Of a stretch of 60,762 bases of DNA, positions 36,780-46,573 are shown one piece after another. The notes below the pieces were generated by a model. The model was given only the letters and a program-made list of their open reading frames with translations. It had not been told where the DNA came from and did not search any database. The stretch lies in NCBI GenBank assembly GCA_947476285.1, contig CANJPU010000028.1:1-60762 (forward strand), in the 5' to 3' direction. Each line of letters starts with the position of its first letter. The first letter of the stretch is position 1. Origin of the DNA: Comamonadaceae bacterium. Lineage in GTDB: Bacteria; Pseudomonadota; Gammaproteobacteria; Burkholderiales; Burkholderiaceae_C. The position numbers and the translations under genes are program-made.

Positions 36780-38009
36780 ATGAGTCAGCCTCGACCACCG
36801 CTCAAGCCCTTGGATGAAGCGCTGGCCGAGTTACTTGGGCGGGCCCAGCCCCTGAGCGCAAGTGAGAGCGTCTCCACCTTCGACGCCGATAGCCGGGTGT
36901 TGGCAGAAGACCTGAGGTCGCCGCTTCAGGTGCCGCCCCAAGACAACAGCGCGATGGACGGCTATGCGGTGCGCAGTGGCGAGATTGTTCACGAGGGCGT
37001 GAGCTTGCCAGTTAGCCAGCGGATTGCCGCCGGAAGTGCCCCTCTGCCCCTTGCGCCGGGATCTGTGGCGCGCATCTTCACCGGTGCACCCGTGCCACCG
37101 GGTGCCGATGCGATCGTCATGCAAGAGGATGCCGCAGCGCAAGGCCAGGATGCAGTGCGCATCATGCGTGTGCCCGAGGCCGGCCAGTGGATTCGCCGCA
37201 GCGGCGAGGACGTCAGCAAAGGCGGCCTGGTGTTGGCGCGTGGCGAGCGGCTCACGCCTGCGGCGCTCGGACTTGCGGCCAGCATTGGCAAGGCGACTGT
37301 GCAAGTGGCGCGCCGTCCACGCGTGGCGCTCTTTTCCACCGGCGACGAATTGGTGATGCCCGGTGAGGTTGCGCCCCAGCAGATGAAGCCCGGCGCGATC
37401 TACAACTCCAACCGATTTTTTCTCAGCGCCTTGCTGCGGCGGCTGGGATGCGAAGTCAGTGACCGTGGCATCGTGGCCGACCAGTTCGAGGCGACGCGCC
37501 AGGCTTTGCAGGATGCGTCCAGAGATAGCGACCTGATCCTCACCAGCGGCGGTGTATCTTTGGGCGAGGAAGACCACATCAAACCCGCAGTGCAATCTCT
37601 TGGTTCGCTCGATCTCTGGCAGATCGCCATCAAACCGGGCAAGCCCTTTGCCTACGGGCGAATTGGCGATGCGCACTTCATGGGGCTGCCGGGCAATCCG
37701 GTTTCCAGCTTTGTGACTTTCCTGTTGCTGGTGCGTCCGTTCCTGCTGAAACTGCAGGGCGCCAGCCGGCTTCAACCCAGTGCAAGCCGACTGCCGGCGC
37801 ACTTTAATTGGCCGCGCGCGGACAAGCGGCGCGAGTTCCTGCGGGTTTGCCGCAACGCCCAGGGCGGGCTGGACTTGTTTGCCAATCAGAGTTCCGGCGT
37901 GCTGACTTCCGCGGTGTGGGGCGATGGCCTGGTGGACAACCTGCCGGGGCAGACCATTGCGCACGGCGATGTGGTCAACTTCATTGCCTTTGCGGAGTTG
38001 ATGGCATGA
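36780..38009 (+). CDS. moeA: Molybdopterin molybdotransferase MoeA
   Basis: A 409-residue enzyme that inserts molybdate into adenylylated molybdopterin. Signature blocks are PPQDNSAMDGYAVRSGE, GAPVPPGADAIVMQED, FSTGDELVMPGE and ILTSGGVSLGEEDHIKP, then GLPGNPVSSFVTFLL. All catalytic regions are present. Its stop overlaps the moaD start (ATGA), forming moeA-moaD-moaE. Confidence 0.95.
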   Translation: MSQPRPPLKPLDEALAELLGRAQPLSASESVSTFDADSRVLAEDLRSPLQVPPQDNSAMDGYAVRSGEIVHEGVSLPVSQRIAAGSAPLPLAPGSVARIFTGAPVPPGADAIVMQEDAAAQGQDAVRIMRVPEAGQWIRRSGEDVSKGGLVLARGERLTPAALGLAASIGKATVQVARRPRVALFSTGDELVMPGEVAPQQMKPGAIYNSNRFFLSALLRRLGCEVSDRGIVADQFEATRQALQDASRDSDLILTSGGVSLGEEDHIKPAVQSLGSLDLWQIAIKPGKPFAYGRIGDAHFMGLPGNPVSSFVTFLLLVRPFLLKLQGASRLQPSASRLPAHFNWPRADKRREFLRVCRNAQGGLDLFANQSSGVLTSAVWGDGLVDNLPGQTIAHGDVVNFIAFAELMA

Positions 38010-38257
38010 AGCTCACGGTGAAGTATTTCGCATCCATCCGCGAAGCGGTGGGGCAGGGCATGGAGACAGTGCACACCTCGGCTGGCACTCTGGCTGCCTT
38101 GCGCGACGAATTGGTTGCGCGCGGCGGTGAATATGCGCACAGCCTGGCCAGAGGCAAGGCGGTGCGGGTCGCGCTCAACCAAGTGATGAGCGAAGAGACT
38201 GCGGCACTCACCGAGGGCTGCGAGGTGGCGTTCTTTCCCCCGGTGACGGGTGGTTAG
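38006..38257 (+). CDS. moaD: Molybdopterin synthase sulfur carrier subunit MoaD
   Basis: An 83-residue ubiquitin-like sulfur carrier ending in VAFFPPVTGG, with the C-terminal Gly-Gly that is thiocarboxylated. It begins MKLTVKYFASIREAVG. Start overlaps the moeA stop and it ends 5 bases before moaE. Confidence 0.95.
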   Translation: MKLTVKYFASIREAVGQGMETVHTSAGTLAALRDELVARGGEYAHSLARGKAVRVALNQVMSEETAALTEGCEVAFFPPVTGG

Positions 38258-38262
38258 CGGTA

Positions 38263-38745
38263 ATGGGCGGCCACAGCATGCGCGTTTCGATTCAGCACCA
38301 TGACTTTGATGTCAGCGCCGAGATCGCTGCGCTGCGCGAGAGCGACCGGCGCGTCGGCGCGGTCTGCGTTTTTGTCGGCACGGTGCGTGATCGCAATGAT
38401 GGCGCAACGGTGAGTTCCATGGAGCTGGAGCATTACCCAGGCATGACCGAGAAGTCGATAGAAGTCATGATCGACCAGGCGCTGCAGCGATTTGACATCT
38501 ATGGCGCCCGTGTCATTCACCGCATTGGGCTGCTGGAGCCTACCGATCAGATCGTCATGGTGGCAGTGACCTCGGCGCACCGAGGCGAGAGCTTCAAGGC
38601 CTGCGAGTTCCTGATGGACTACCTGAAAACTCAGGCACCATTCTGGAAGAAGGAGCAAACGCCAGAAGGTGCGCGCTGGGTCGATGCCCGGCAAAGCGAC
38701 GACGCTGCGCTGGCGCGCTGGGGCCTGGACAAGCCCCAGTCATGA
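38263..38745 (+). CDS. moaE: Molybdopterin synthase catalytic subunit MoaE
   Basis: A 160-residue subunit that transfers MoaD sulfur to precursor Z. Family blocks VCVFVGTVRDRNDG, ELEHYPGMTEKSIEVM, HRIGLLEPTDQIVMVAVTSAHRGE and the Lys-rich APFWKKEQT are intact. The start may instead be ATG 38278 (MRVSIQ), which fits homologs slightly better. Convergent with the MarR gene, 7 bases between stops. Confidence 0.94.
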   Translation: MGGHSMRVSIQHHDFDVSAEIAALRESDRRVGAVCVFVGTVRDRNDGATVSSMELEHYPGMTEKSIEVMIDQALQRFDIYGARVIHRIGLLEPTDQIVMVAVTSAHRGESFKACEFLMDYLKTQAPFWKKEQTPEGARWVDARQSDDAALARWGLDKPQS

Positions 38746-38752
38746 CAAGGTG

Positions 38753-39247
38753 TCAGGCGTGCGCAGTCGGTGGCACGAACGCGGCCCTTGCGTCCGATTC
38801 CAGCTCACCTGTGAGTTGCTGCAGCAGATTCAGGAATTGTTCCTGCTGGTGCTGGTTCAAAGGTGCAAGCAGGCGCTTGTAGGCTTTCTCTGCTGGCTTT
38901 TGCGCCTCCTGCAAGGCTGCGGTGCCGGTAGCAGTGAGCGTGACGGCGACATTGCGTCGGTTGTGCTTGGCAGGTACGCGCGACACCAGCCCACGCATTT
39001 CCAGCCCACGCAACACGCGCAACACAGTCACCTTGTCAAAACCCAACGCGCGTGCCAGGTTCGACTGGCCCAGCCCTGGGTGTGCCGCCAGCACGGTGAG
39101 CGCGCCGAACTGGGCGGGTGTGAGCGCGATTTCGCGGCACTCGTCTTCAAACACTGCGGCGGAGATTTGATGCGCTCTGCGTAGCAGAAAGCCGGGGCGC
39201 GCATAAAGCCGTGCCAAGGCAGCGGGAGATTTTGTGGATATTGGCAC
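38753..39247 (-). CDS. MarR-family transcriptional regulator
   Basis: A 164-residue winged-helix regulator. The DNA-binding part is LGQSNLARALGFDKVTVLRV, then RGLEMRGLVSRVPAKHNRRN (the wing), flanked by dimerisation helices. It is divergent from the Bug/TctC-type binding protein and the flavin monooxygenase, and MarR regulators often control such aromatic-acid genes, sensing the substrate. The target and ligand are inferred, not shown. Confidence 0.85.
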   Translation of the reverse strand: MPISTKSPAALARLYARPGFLLRRAHQISAAVFEDECREIALTPAQFGALTVLAAHPGLGQSNLARALGFDKVTVLRVLRGLEMRGLVSRVPAKHNRRNVAVTLTATGTAALQEAQKPAEKAYKRLLAPLNQHQQEQFLNLLQQLTGELESDARAAFVPPTAHA

Positions 39248-39304
39248 GTTGCGCGCAGTTTAGGGAATTCATGGATTGTGCCTGTCTCCGACGCTTCCAA
39301 TAAT

Positions 39305-39320
39305 GGTTAGCATACAAACC
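39305..39320. promoter_or_regulatory. Candidate MarR operator in the divergent region
   Basis: GGTTAGCATACAAACC is an imperfect inverted repeat (GGTT/AACC ends) 15 bases before the binding-protein start and about 58 bases from the MarR start. MarR proteins bind similar 16-20 bp palindromes. Weak evidence. Confidence 0.3.
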
Positions 39321-39334
39321 TACTGGGGAATTCA

Positions 39335-40333
39335 ATGGGCATGCCAAGCATTTCCATGCGCTGTGTCATGTTGGCTCTGGCGGCAGTGACCGCTGGGGGT
39401 GCGGCTGCCCAGTCGACTGCACCCCCGAGCGCAGCGAACCCCGCGCAAACTGCGTTGCGGCTGATCGTGCCCTTCACGCCGGGCACCGGCATCGACTTGA
39501 TTGCGCGCACTGTGGGTCCCAAACTCAGCGAGCGGCTGGGCCGGCCTGTGGTGGTGGAAAACCGTGTCGGCGCATCGGGCAACATCGGAACCGAAGCGGT
39601 AGTGCGTGCGGCCCCAAATGGTTCGACCCTGCTGGTCAGTGTCAACACGCTGGTGATGAACCGCAGCCTGTTTCCCGGTCTGCCCTTCGATCCGGTGAAA
39701 GACCTGATGCCAGTGTCGCTCACAAGCTGGGGGCAGTTACTCCTGGTCACCCATCCGAGAACCGGCTACAAGACGGCCGTCGATTTGCTGGCCGATGCTA
39801 GGCGTCGGCCGGGCGCAATCAACTACGCGAGCCCGGGCGTGGGCACTCCGCATCACCTGTCCATGGAGTTGTTCAAGTCCACTGCGGGCGTGTTCGTCAC
39901 ACACATTCCCTACAGGGGTAGCGCGCCTGCGGTCACTGACCTTCTGGGCGGCCAGGTCGATCTGATGTTCTTGCCAATTCACGTGGCACTGCCGCATGTG
40001 AGGAGTGGAAGACTGATTGCGCTGGGAATTGGCAGCGAGAAACGCCACTCCTTGTTGCCCGATGTGCCCACCTTGGCGCAGGCGCGGGCCGGCAATGTGA
40101 ATGTGGACATGTGGTACGGCATTTTTGCGCCGCCGGGCAGCGCGCCCGAATTCGTCGCCCGGATCAACCGCGAGCTCAAGGACATTCTGGCCGCGCCCGA
40201 AGTGCGCTTGGCTTTTGAGGCACAGGGCATGGACCCGGCGAACAGCAGCCCAGAAGAATTTCGACGCCTGGTGGAGCAGGACGCACAACGCTGGGCGCAG
40301 TTGATCAAGGCGCGCAACATCACCGCTCAATGA
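39335..40333 (+). CDS. Bug/TctC-family periplasmic solute-binding protein
   Basis: A 332-residue tripartite tricarboxylate transporter receptor-type protein. Residues 1-25 form a signal peptide ending GGAAA. The mature part has LRLIVPFTPGTGIDLIARTV, then RPVVVENRVGASGNIGTEAV and INYASPGVGTPHHLSMELF, all typical of Bug proteins that bind carboxylates or aromatic acids. No TctA/TctB membrane genes are nearby, as is common for orphan Bug genes. Its stop overlaps the monooxygenase start. Confidence 0.9.
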   Translation: MGMPSISMRCVMLALAAVTAGGAAAQSTAPPSAANPAQTALRLIVPFTPGTGIDLIARTVGPKLSERLGRPVVVENRVGASGNIGTEAVVRAAPNGSTLLVSVNTLVMNRSLFPGLPFDPVKDLMPVSLTSWGQLLLVTHPRTGYKTAVDLLADARRRPGAINYASPGVGTPHHLSMELFKSTAGVFVTHIPYRGSAPAVTDLLGGQVDLMFLPIHVALPHVRSGRLIALGIGSEKRHSLLPDVPTLAQARAGNVNVDMWYGIFAPPGSAPEFVARINRELKDILAAPEVRLAFEAQGMDPANSSPEEFRRLVEQDAQRWAQLIKARNITAQ

Positions 40334-41580
40334 TGCCGGTCAAAGCATCGCCCATGAAAATAGCAATTATCGGCGGGGGCATCGGGGGCCTGGGCCTTGC
40401 GCTGTCCTTGCAGCAGCGTGGCCTCGCCTGCGACATCTACGAGAGCGTGGCCCAGGTGCGCGAGGTCGGCGTGGGCATCACCTTGCTGCCCCACGCCATG
40501 CGCGAGCTGGCTCAGTTGGGTGTACAAGCCCAGTTGGAAGCGGCCGGCATTGAAAACCTGGAAAGTGTTTTCTACACCCGCTTCGGTCAGTTCATCTATC
40601 GCGAACCCAGGGGCAGGCATGCAGGATATGAGCTACCCGAGATCGGCTTGCATCGGGGCAGGCTGCATGGCGTGCTGTATGACGCGGCGCGGGAGCGCTT
40701 GGGCGCCGCTTGCGTTCACCTGGACCATCGCTGCGTGGCGCTGGAGCAGAACGAGGCCGGCGTGCGGATCGCGTTTCGCGATGGCCGCGGCCTAGATTTG
40801 CCCGCGGTACAAGCCGACGTGGTGGTCGCTTGCGACGGCGTCAATTCCGCAGTGCGCAAGCAGTTTTATCCGAACGAGCAGCTTGCATTTGCCGGCATCA
40901 ACACCTGGCGTGGCGTTACCGTGCATGCGCCCATCCTGAGTGGCAAGACTTATCTGCGCATCGGCTCCATCAACACCGGCAAGATGGTGATCTACCCGAT
41001 TGCCGACCGGGTGGATGCGCAGGGCCGACAACTGGTGAACTGGGTCGCTGAAATCCGGCGCGAGGGCGCCCGCATGAACGACTGGAACAAAGCAGGCCAG
41101 GCTGGAGATTTCTTGGAGATTTTCAAGGATTGGCGGTTTGATTGGCTGGATGTGCCCGCATTGCTGACCGGCGCGCAAGCTATTTTTGAATATCCGATGG
41201 TCGATCGCGACCCCGTGCCACGTTGGACTTTTGGCCGCGTCACGCTGCTGGGCGATGCGGCCCATCCGATGTATCCGCGTGGCTCCAACGGCTCGGCCCA
41301 GGCGCTCATCGACGCGCGCATCCTGGCGCAGCAGTTGGCCACCACAGGCGATCCCCAAGCTGCCTTGCTGGCCTATGAAGCGCAGCGGCTGGAGCCTGCT
41401 TCCAAGGTGGTGCTGGCCAACCGCAGCGCGCCGCCCGATCTCATCAACATCAAGGTGGAAGAACTCAGCGGCGACCGCCCCTTTGGCCACATCGATGAGC
41501 TGATCAGCCAGGAAGATCTGCGCCGCATGTCAGACTCCTACAAACAGGTCGCAGGGTTTTCGGTGGCTCAGTTAAGGTAG
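40330..41580 (+). CDS. FAD-dependent monooxygenase (aromatic hydroxylase type)
   Basis: A 416-residue class A flavoprotein hydroxylase, PhzS/salicylate-hydroxylase-like. The FAD motif IAIIGGGIGGLGLALSLQ is near the N-terminus. The second motif VVVACDGVNSAVRKQF and the third, VTLLGDAAHPMYPRGSNGSA, are intact. It is coupled to the Bug protein (ATGA) and divergent from a MarR gene, together suggesting uptake and hydroxylation of an aromatic or heterocyclic acid. The substrate is unknown. ATG 40354 is an alternative start. Confidence 0.88.
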   Translation: MMPVKASPMKIAIIGGGIGGLGLALSLQQRGLACDIYESVAQVREVGVGITLLPHAMRELAQLGVQAQLEAAGIENLESVFYTRFGQFIYREPRGRHAGYELPEIGLHRGRLHGVLYDAARERLGAACVHLDHRCVALEQNEAGVRIAFRDGRGLDLPAVQADVVVACDGVNSAVRKQFYPNEQLAFAGINTWRGVTVHAPILSGKTYLRIGSINTGKMVIYPIADRVDAQGRQLVNWVAEIRREGARMNDWNKAGQAGDFLEIFKDWRFDWLDVPALLTGAQAIFEYPMVDRDPVPRWTFGRVTLLGDAAHPMYPRGSNGSAQALIDARILAQQLATTGDPQAALLAYEAQRLEPASKVVLANRSAPPDLINIKVEELSGDRPFGHIDELISQEDLRRMSDSYKQVAGFSVAQLR

Positions 41581-42155
41581 CGCGGCTTGGGCTTGCTGGC
41601 GCCGTCGTCGTCGGGCACAGCGCTTTCTTCGGCAGGGGCTGGAGCGGCCGAGAATGGGTCGCGCCATTGGGAGCGGATCAGGGCTTGCTCCAGCAAGTGC
41701 ATCAGGCCCTGCATCAGCTTGGGCTGCATCTCTAACTGGAAGCTGCGCGGCTTGCTGTTGGTATCAAGGGGGCGCTCGTTGAAGTTCAGGCGAAGCCGGC
41801 CGCTGGGCAGCGGCGAGGCATCCACGTCGGTGACCAGCAAGGGCTCTTCGCCCAGAGGCAGCGCGGCCAGCTCGTTCTTGTAGGGTGTTTCGAAATCAGC
41901 CTGCTTCAGGAACTCTTCCTTGCGAAAGTCGGTCAGCATCTGTTTGAGGTCTTCGTCGGCGGTTTCCAGAGAGTTGCCGGCGGCTTCCAGGCGCAGCAGG
42001 TGGCGCTTGAGCAGTTTGGAGAGCATGGGCCACAGGCCAAGCAGCAGCCGCCGGGTCAGCCACAGGCGCATCTCCTCAGATGCCGCAGTATTGATCCGCA
42101 GCAAGATTCGGTCTTGCTCGGCCAAGTAGGTCACGGACATCTGATGGATCTTCAT
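41568..42155 (-). CDS. Conserved protein of unknown function
   Basis: A 195-residue soluble protein that looks conserved but has no function I can name. It starts MKIHQMSVTYLAEQDRILLR and contains LRINTAASEEMRLWLTRRLL, a helical middle and an acidic/Pro-rich tail (about 170-195). Its 3' end overlaps that of the convergent monooxygenase by 13 bases. It is divergent from clpB. Confidence 0.7.
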   Translation of the reverse strand: MKIHQMSVTYLAEQDRILLRINTAASEEMRLWLTRRLLLGLWPMLSKLLKRHLLRLEAAGNSLETADEDLKQMLTDFRKEEFLKQADFETPYKNELAALPLGEEPLLVTDVDASPLPSGRLRLNFNERPLDTNSKPRSFQLEMQPKLMQGLMHLLEQALIRSQWRDPFSAAPAPAEESAVPDDDGASKPKPRYLN

Positions 42156-42203
42156 ACCTTGATTTTAGTCATTGGAAAGTGGCGAACGGAAGAATACATT
42201 GCC

Positions 42204-42229
42204 CTTGAAAACTTGGCTGTGGGCCTAAG
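42204..42229 (+). promoter_or_regulatory. Sigma-32-like heat-shock promoter of clpB
   Basis: CTTGAAA (42204-42210) matches the sigma-32 -35 element, followed after 13 bases by CCTAAG (42224-42229), a partial match to the CCCCAT-type -10. It lies 25 bases before the clpB ATG. Confidence 0.55.
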
Positions 42230-42253
42230 CTGGTGTGGAAATGGAGATTTCCC

Positions 42254-44887
42254 ATGCGAATAGACAAACTGACGACCAAATTTCAAGAGGCACTGGGCGA
42301 AGCGCAAACCCTCGCCCTGGGCAATGACCATGCCTATATCGAGCCACCGCATCTGCTGGTGGCCATGCTGCGCCAGCAGGATGGGCCGCGTGCCTTGCTG
42401 GAGCGTGCCGGCGTCAATGTGCAGGGCTTGCTGGCCTCTGCCGAAGCGGCCGTGCATAAATTCCCGCAGGTGCAGGGGCAGGAGCAGGTCCAGGTGGGCC
42501 GCGACACCGTATCCCTTTTGCAGGCGGCCGAGAAGGAATCCATCAAGCGCGGCGATCAATTCGTCGCAAGTGAGTTGTTCCTGCTCGCGGTGGCCGATTC
42601 CAAGCAGGACATCGGCCGCATCGCCCGCGAGAACGGCTTGTCGCGCAAATCGCTGGAAACAGCGATAGAGACCGTGCGCGGCGGGCAGAACGTGAACAGC
42701 GCCGATTCCGAAGGCCAGCGCGAATCGCTGAAGAAGTACACCATGGACCTGACCGAGCGGGCCCGCCAGGGCAAGCTCGACCCAGTGATTGGCCGCGACG
42801 ATGAAATCCGCCGTGCGATCCAGGTACTTCAGCGGCGCACCAAGAACAACCCAGTGCTGATCGGCGAGCCCGGCGTTGGCAAGACGGCCATCGTTGAAGG
42901 TCTGGCTCAGCGCATCGTGGCCGGCGAAGTGCCCGAGACGCTCAAGAACAAGCGGGTGCTTTCGCTGGACATGGCAGCACTGCTGGCTGGCGCGAAATAC
43001 CGAGGTGAATTCGAAGAGCGGCTCAAGAGCGTGCTCAACGAACTGGCCAAGGACGAAGGCCAGACCATTGTCTTCATTGACGAGTTGCACACCATGGTGG
43101 GCGCAGGCAAGGCCGAAGGTGCGATGGATGCGGGCAACATGCTCAAGCCGGCGCTGGCGCGCGGCGAGCTGCATTGCGTGGGTGCCACCACGCTGGACGA
43201 ATACCGCAAGTACGTCGAGAAAGACGCCGCACTGGAGCGCCGCTTCCAGAAGATCATGGTGGGCGAACCCAGCGTGGAGGCCACCATCGCCATCCTGCGC
43301 GGCTTGCAGGAGAAATACGAAGTCCACCACGGCGTGGAGATCACCGACCCTGCCATCGTGGCCGCCGCTGAGCTCAGCCACCGCTACATTACCGACCGCT
43401 TCCTGCCCGACAAGGCCATCGACCTGATCGATGAGGCGGCATCCAAGATCAAGATCGAGCTCGACTCCAAGCCCGAGGTCATGGACAAGCTCGATCGCCG
43501 GCTGATTCAGTTGCAGATCGAGCGCGAAGCGATGAAGCGCGAGAAGGACGAGGCGTCGAAGAAGCGGCTGTCCTTGATCCAGGAGGAAATCACCAAACTG
43601 CAAAAGGAAATCGCCGATCTGGACGAAATCTGGAAATCCGAGAAAGCCCAGGCGCAAGGCAGCGCCCAGGTCAAGGAAGAGATCGATTCACTGCGCCGGC
43701 AGATCGAGGAATTCACCCGCAAGGGTGATTTCAACAAAGTGGCTGAACTGCAGTATGGTCGCTTGCCCGAACTGGAAAAGCGATTGAAAGAAGCGCAGGC
43801 CACTGAGTCCGGCAAGGCCAAGATGGCCAAAGACGGCGGGCGGCCGCAACTGCTGCGCACCATGGTGGGAGCCGAAGAAATCGCCGAAGTCGTGGCGCGT
43901 GCCACCGGCATTCCCGTTTCCAAGCTGATGCAGGGCGAGCGTGAGAAACTTCTGATGATGGAAGACAAGCTGCATCAGCGCGTGATCGGCCAGGACGAAG
44001 CCATTAGCGCGGTGGCCAATGCCATTCGCCGTTCGCGCTCGGGCCTGTCCGATCCGAACCGGCCTACCGGTTCTTTCCTGTTCCTGGGCCCCACCGGCGT
44101 GGGCAAGACCGAGCTTTGCAAGGCCTTGGCCAGCTTCCTTTTTGACAGCGAAGATCATCTGATCCGCATCGACATGAGTGAATTCATGGAGAAGCATTCG
44201 GTGGCTCGCATGATCGGTGCGCCGCCCGGCTACGTGGGCTACGAGGAGGGCGGCTACCTCACCGAGGCGGTGCGGCGCAAACCCTACAGCGTGATTCTGC
44301 TCGACGAGGTGGAGAAAGCGCATCACGATGTGTTCAACGTGCTGCTGCAAGTGCTCGACGACGGCCGCCTGACCGACGGGCATGGCCGCACCGTGGACTT
44401 CAAGAACACAGTGATCGTGATGACAAGCAACATCGGCTCGCACAAGATCCAGGCGATGGTGGGTAGCCCCTATGAAGATGTGAAGGACGCGGTGTGGGAT
44501 GAGTTGAAGAACCACTTCCGTCCCGAGTTTCTCAACCGCATCGACGAGACTGTGGTTTTCCACGGGCTGGACGCCAAACACATCGCCAAGATCGGGGCGA
44601 TCCAGCTCAAGGTGCTGGAGCAGCGCCTGGCCAAGATGGACCTCACGCTGCAGGTGTCGCCCGCCGCGCTGGAAGAGCTGGCCAAGGTCGGTTTCGATCC
44701 CGTGTTTGGCGCGCGTCCGCTCAAGCGCGCGATCCAGCAGCGCATTGAGAATCCGCTGTCCAAACTGATCCTGGAAGGGCGATTCCCGCCCAAGAGCGTG
44801 ATCCCCGTGAGCGTGGACCCGGTGCGCCAGCCGGGGGTCTTCCTCTTCGGCCAGGCCAAGCCAGTCGCTGAAGAGGCGGTGGCCTGA
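42254..44887 (+). CDS. clpB: ATP-dependent disaggregase ClpB
   Basis: An 877-residue Hsp100 chaperone that, with DnaK, dissolves aggregates. The N-domain starts [23 protein letters not shown]-1 has Walker [14 protein letters not shown]. The coiled-coil M-domain spans about 400-520, as expected for ClpB. AAA-2 has [15 protein letters not shown] and [20 protein letters not shown]. The ATG at 42254 is the conserved start; seven upstream in-frame codons are excluded. Confidence 0.96.
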   Translation: MRIDKLTTKFQEALGEAQTLALGNDHAYIEPPHLLVAMLRQQDGPRALLERAGVNVQGLLASAEAAVHKFPQVQGQEQVQVGRDTVSLLQAAEKESIKRGDQFVASELFLLAVADSKQDIGRIARENGLSRKSLETAIETVRGGQNVNSADSEGQRESLKKYTMDLTERARQGKLDPVIGRDDEIRRAIQVLQRRTKNNPVLIGEPGVGKTAIVEGLAQRIVAGEVPETLKNKRVLSLDMAALLAGAKYRGEFEERLKSVLNELAKDEGQTIVFIDELHTMVGAGKAEGAMDAGNMLKPALARGELHCVGATTLDEYRKYVEKDAALERRFQKIMVGEPSVEATIAILRGLQEKYEVHHGVEITDPAIVAAAELSHRYITDRFLPDKAIDLIDEAASKIKIELDSKPEVMDKLDRRLIQLQIEREAMKREKDEASKKRLSLIQEEITKLQKEIADLDEIWKSEKAQAQGSAQVKEEIDSLRRQIEEFTRKGDFNKVAELQYGRLPELEKRLKEAQATESGKAKMAKDGGRPQLLRTMVGAEEIAEVVARATGIPVSKLMQGEREKLLMMEDKLHQRVIGQDEAISAVANAIRRSRSGLSDPNRPTGSFLFLGPTGVGKTELCKALASFLFDSEDHLIRIDMSEFMEKHSVARMIGAPPGYVGYEEGGYLTEAVRRKPYSVILLDEVEKAHHDVFNVLLQVLDDGRLTDGHGRTVDFKNTVIVMTSNIGSHKIQAMVGSPYEDVKDAVWDELKNHFRPEFLNRIDETVVFHGLDAKHIAKIGAIQLKVLEQRLAKMDLTLQVSPAALEELAKVGFDPVFGARPLKRAIQQRIENPLSKLILEGRFPPKSVIPVSVDPVRQPGVFLFGQAKPVAEEAVA

Positions 44888-44889
44888 GC

Positions 44890-45186
44890 ATGCCGATGTT
44901 GATGACCTTTTTGTTGCGCTTGGTCCTGATTGCCGCTGGCCTCATCTTTGCGGCCAGCTTGGCTGTGGCCATGGCCTTGATGCTGGTGATCTGGTGCGTG
45001 CGAGCTGTCTGGGCCAAGCTGACCGGCAGACCCGTGATGCCCTTCATCATCCGCATCGATCCGCGCGGCGGTTTTGATCGGATGTACCGCCGGGCGCAGC
45101 AGGCCAACCGGCCGCCGCCCGGCGCGCCTGCGCCGAATGCGATTGGCGACGTGACCGATGTGGAAGTGAAAGAGCCGCGCGGATAG
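44890..45186 (+). CDS. Small membrane protein downstream of clpB
   Basis: A 98-residue protein with one or two hydrophobic helices (about 8-42), a basic linker, and a Pro/Ala-rich tail. No family is recognised. It follows the clpB stop by 2 bases, so it is probably cotranslated with the chaperone operon. Confidence 0.6.
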   Translation: MPMLMTFLLRLVLIAAGLIFAASLAVAMALMLVIWCVRAVWAKLTGRPVMPFIIRIDPRGGFDRMYRRAQQANRPPPGAPAPNAIGDVTDVEVKEPRG

Positions 45187-45265
45187 GCTGCTCGAATTGG
45201 GCTTGCGTCCATCGCACCGAGCAATGCCATAGAATTTTCCCTTCCACCCCACCCAGGAGCATCGC

Positions 45266-45571
45266 ATGCCCAAAGGCTATTGGATCGTTCGCGCAGACGT
45301 CAGTGACACGGAGCGGTACAAGGCGTATGTTGCGGCAAATGCCAAGCCTCTGGCCGAATATGGCGCTCGTTTTTTGGTGCGCGCGGGTCCGTTCCAGCGC
45401 GAAGAAGGCTCCAGCCGCGCGCGCAATGTGGTGATCGAATTTCCGAGCTACCAGGCTGCGCTCGATTGCTACCACAGCGCCGATTACCAGGAGGCAATCG
45501 GGCTGCGGCTGCCAGTTGCCACCGCCGACTTGATCATCATCGAAGGCTACGACGGCCCGCAGCCGTCCTGA
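45266..45571 (+). CDS. DUF1330-family protein
   Basis: A 101-residue ferredoxin-like (dimeric alpha/beta-barrel) protein. Typical blocks are GYWIVRADVSDTERYKAYVA, FLVRAGPF and IEFPSYQAALDCYHSADYQE. The family's function is unknown. AGGAGCATCGC precedes the ATG, and the next gene begins 13 bases after. Confidence 0.88.
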   Translation: MPKGYWIVRADVSDTERYKAYVAANAKPLAEYGARFLVRAGPFQREEGSSRARNVVIEFPSYQAALDCYHSADYQEAIGLRLPVATADLIIIEGYDGPQPS

Positions 45572-45584
45572 CCTAGGAGCACCT

Positions 45585-46565
45585 ATGTTCAAAGCCCTGA
45601 TCCTGGAAAAAAATCCCGAATTCAGCGCCGCAGTGCGCGAGGTGGATGACAGCTTCCTGCCCGAAGCAGATGTCACCGTCGACATCGAGTATTCCACTCT
45701 GAATTACAAGGATGCCCTGGCCATCACCAACCGTTCGCCGGTGGTGCGAAGCTGGCCCATGGTGGCCGGCATTGACGGCGCAGGCACCGTGTCGGCCAGC
45801 AGTTCACCCGACTGGAAGCCCGGCGACAAGTTCGTGCTCAATGGCTTTGGCGTGGGTGAGGCGCACAAGGGTTGTTTGGCGCAGCGGGCACGCCTCAAGA
45901 GCCAGTGGCTGATCCGGCGCCCTGAGCGCTTCAGTGCACGCCAGGCCATGGCCATCGGCACCGCAGGCTACACGGCCATGTTGTGCGTCATGGCGCTGGA
46001 GCGGCACGGCCTGAAACCGGGCGATGGCGACGTGCTGGTGACCGGCGCGACTGGAGGGGTCGGCTCGACCGCGGTGGCCTTGCTCTCGCGGCTGGGCTAC
46101 TCAGTCACGGCGTCCACTGGCAAGGCGTCCGAGGCGCAGTATCTGCAGTCACTCGGAGCCAAAGCGATCATCGACAGAGCGGAGCTTTCCGCGCCTGGCA
46201 AGCCGATGCAAAAAGAGCGATGGGCAGCGGTGGTGGACGCGGTGGGTAGCCACACCTTGGTCAATGCCTGCGCCCAGACCCGCTACGGCGGTGCAGTGGC
46301 CGCTTGCGGCCTGGCTCAGGGCATGGACTTGCCCGGGTCGGTGGCGCCGTTCATCTTGCGTGGTGTGGCATTGCTGGGCGTGGACAGCGTGATGGCGCCG
46401 CTTGCCCTGCGCGGGCAGGCATGGGCTCGGCTGGCACAGGATCTGGATGCGGCCAAGCTCGATGCCATGACCACTGATATCGGCCTGGGCGATGTGATTG
46501 CAGCGGCAGGGCGATTGATGGACGGGCAGGTGCGCGGACGCATCGTGGTGAACACATCGGCCTGA
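45585..46565 (+). CDS. AcuI/YhdH-type acrylyl-CoA reductase (MDR family)
   Basis: A 326-residue zinc-free medium-chain reductase of the YhdH/AcuI group, which reduces acryloyl-CoA with NADPH. Signatures are YSTLNYKDALAIT and the Rossmann segment VLVTGATGGVGSTAVALLSR. TAGGAGCACCT precedes the start. The SDR gene is convergent with 8 bases between. Confidence 0.88.
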   Translation: MFKALILEKNPEFSAAVREVDDSFLPEADVTVDIEYSTLNYKDALAITNRSPVVRSWPMVAGIDGAGTVSASSSPDWKPGDKFVLNGFGVGEAHKGCLAQRARLKSQWLIRRPERFSARQAMAIGTAGYTAMLCVMALERHGLKPGDGDVLVTGATGGVGSTAVALLSRLGYSVTASTGKASEAQYLQSLGAKAIIDRAELSAPGKPMQKERWAAVVDAVGSHTLVNACAQTRYGGAVAACGLAQGMDLPGSVAPFILRGVALLGVDSVMAPLALRGQAWARLAQDLDAAKLDAMTTDIGLGDVIAAAGRLMDGQVRGRIVVNTSA

Positions 46566-46573
46566 ACTCGAAT

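Noticed and set aside
42152..43657. 501-codon minus-strand frame
   Set aside because: Lies antisense to clpB; its composition mirrors clpB codons.
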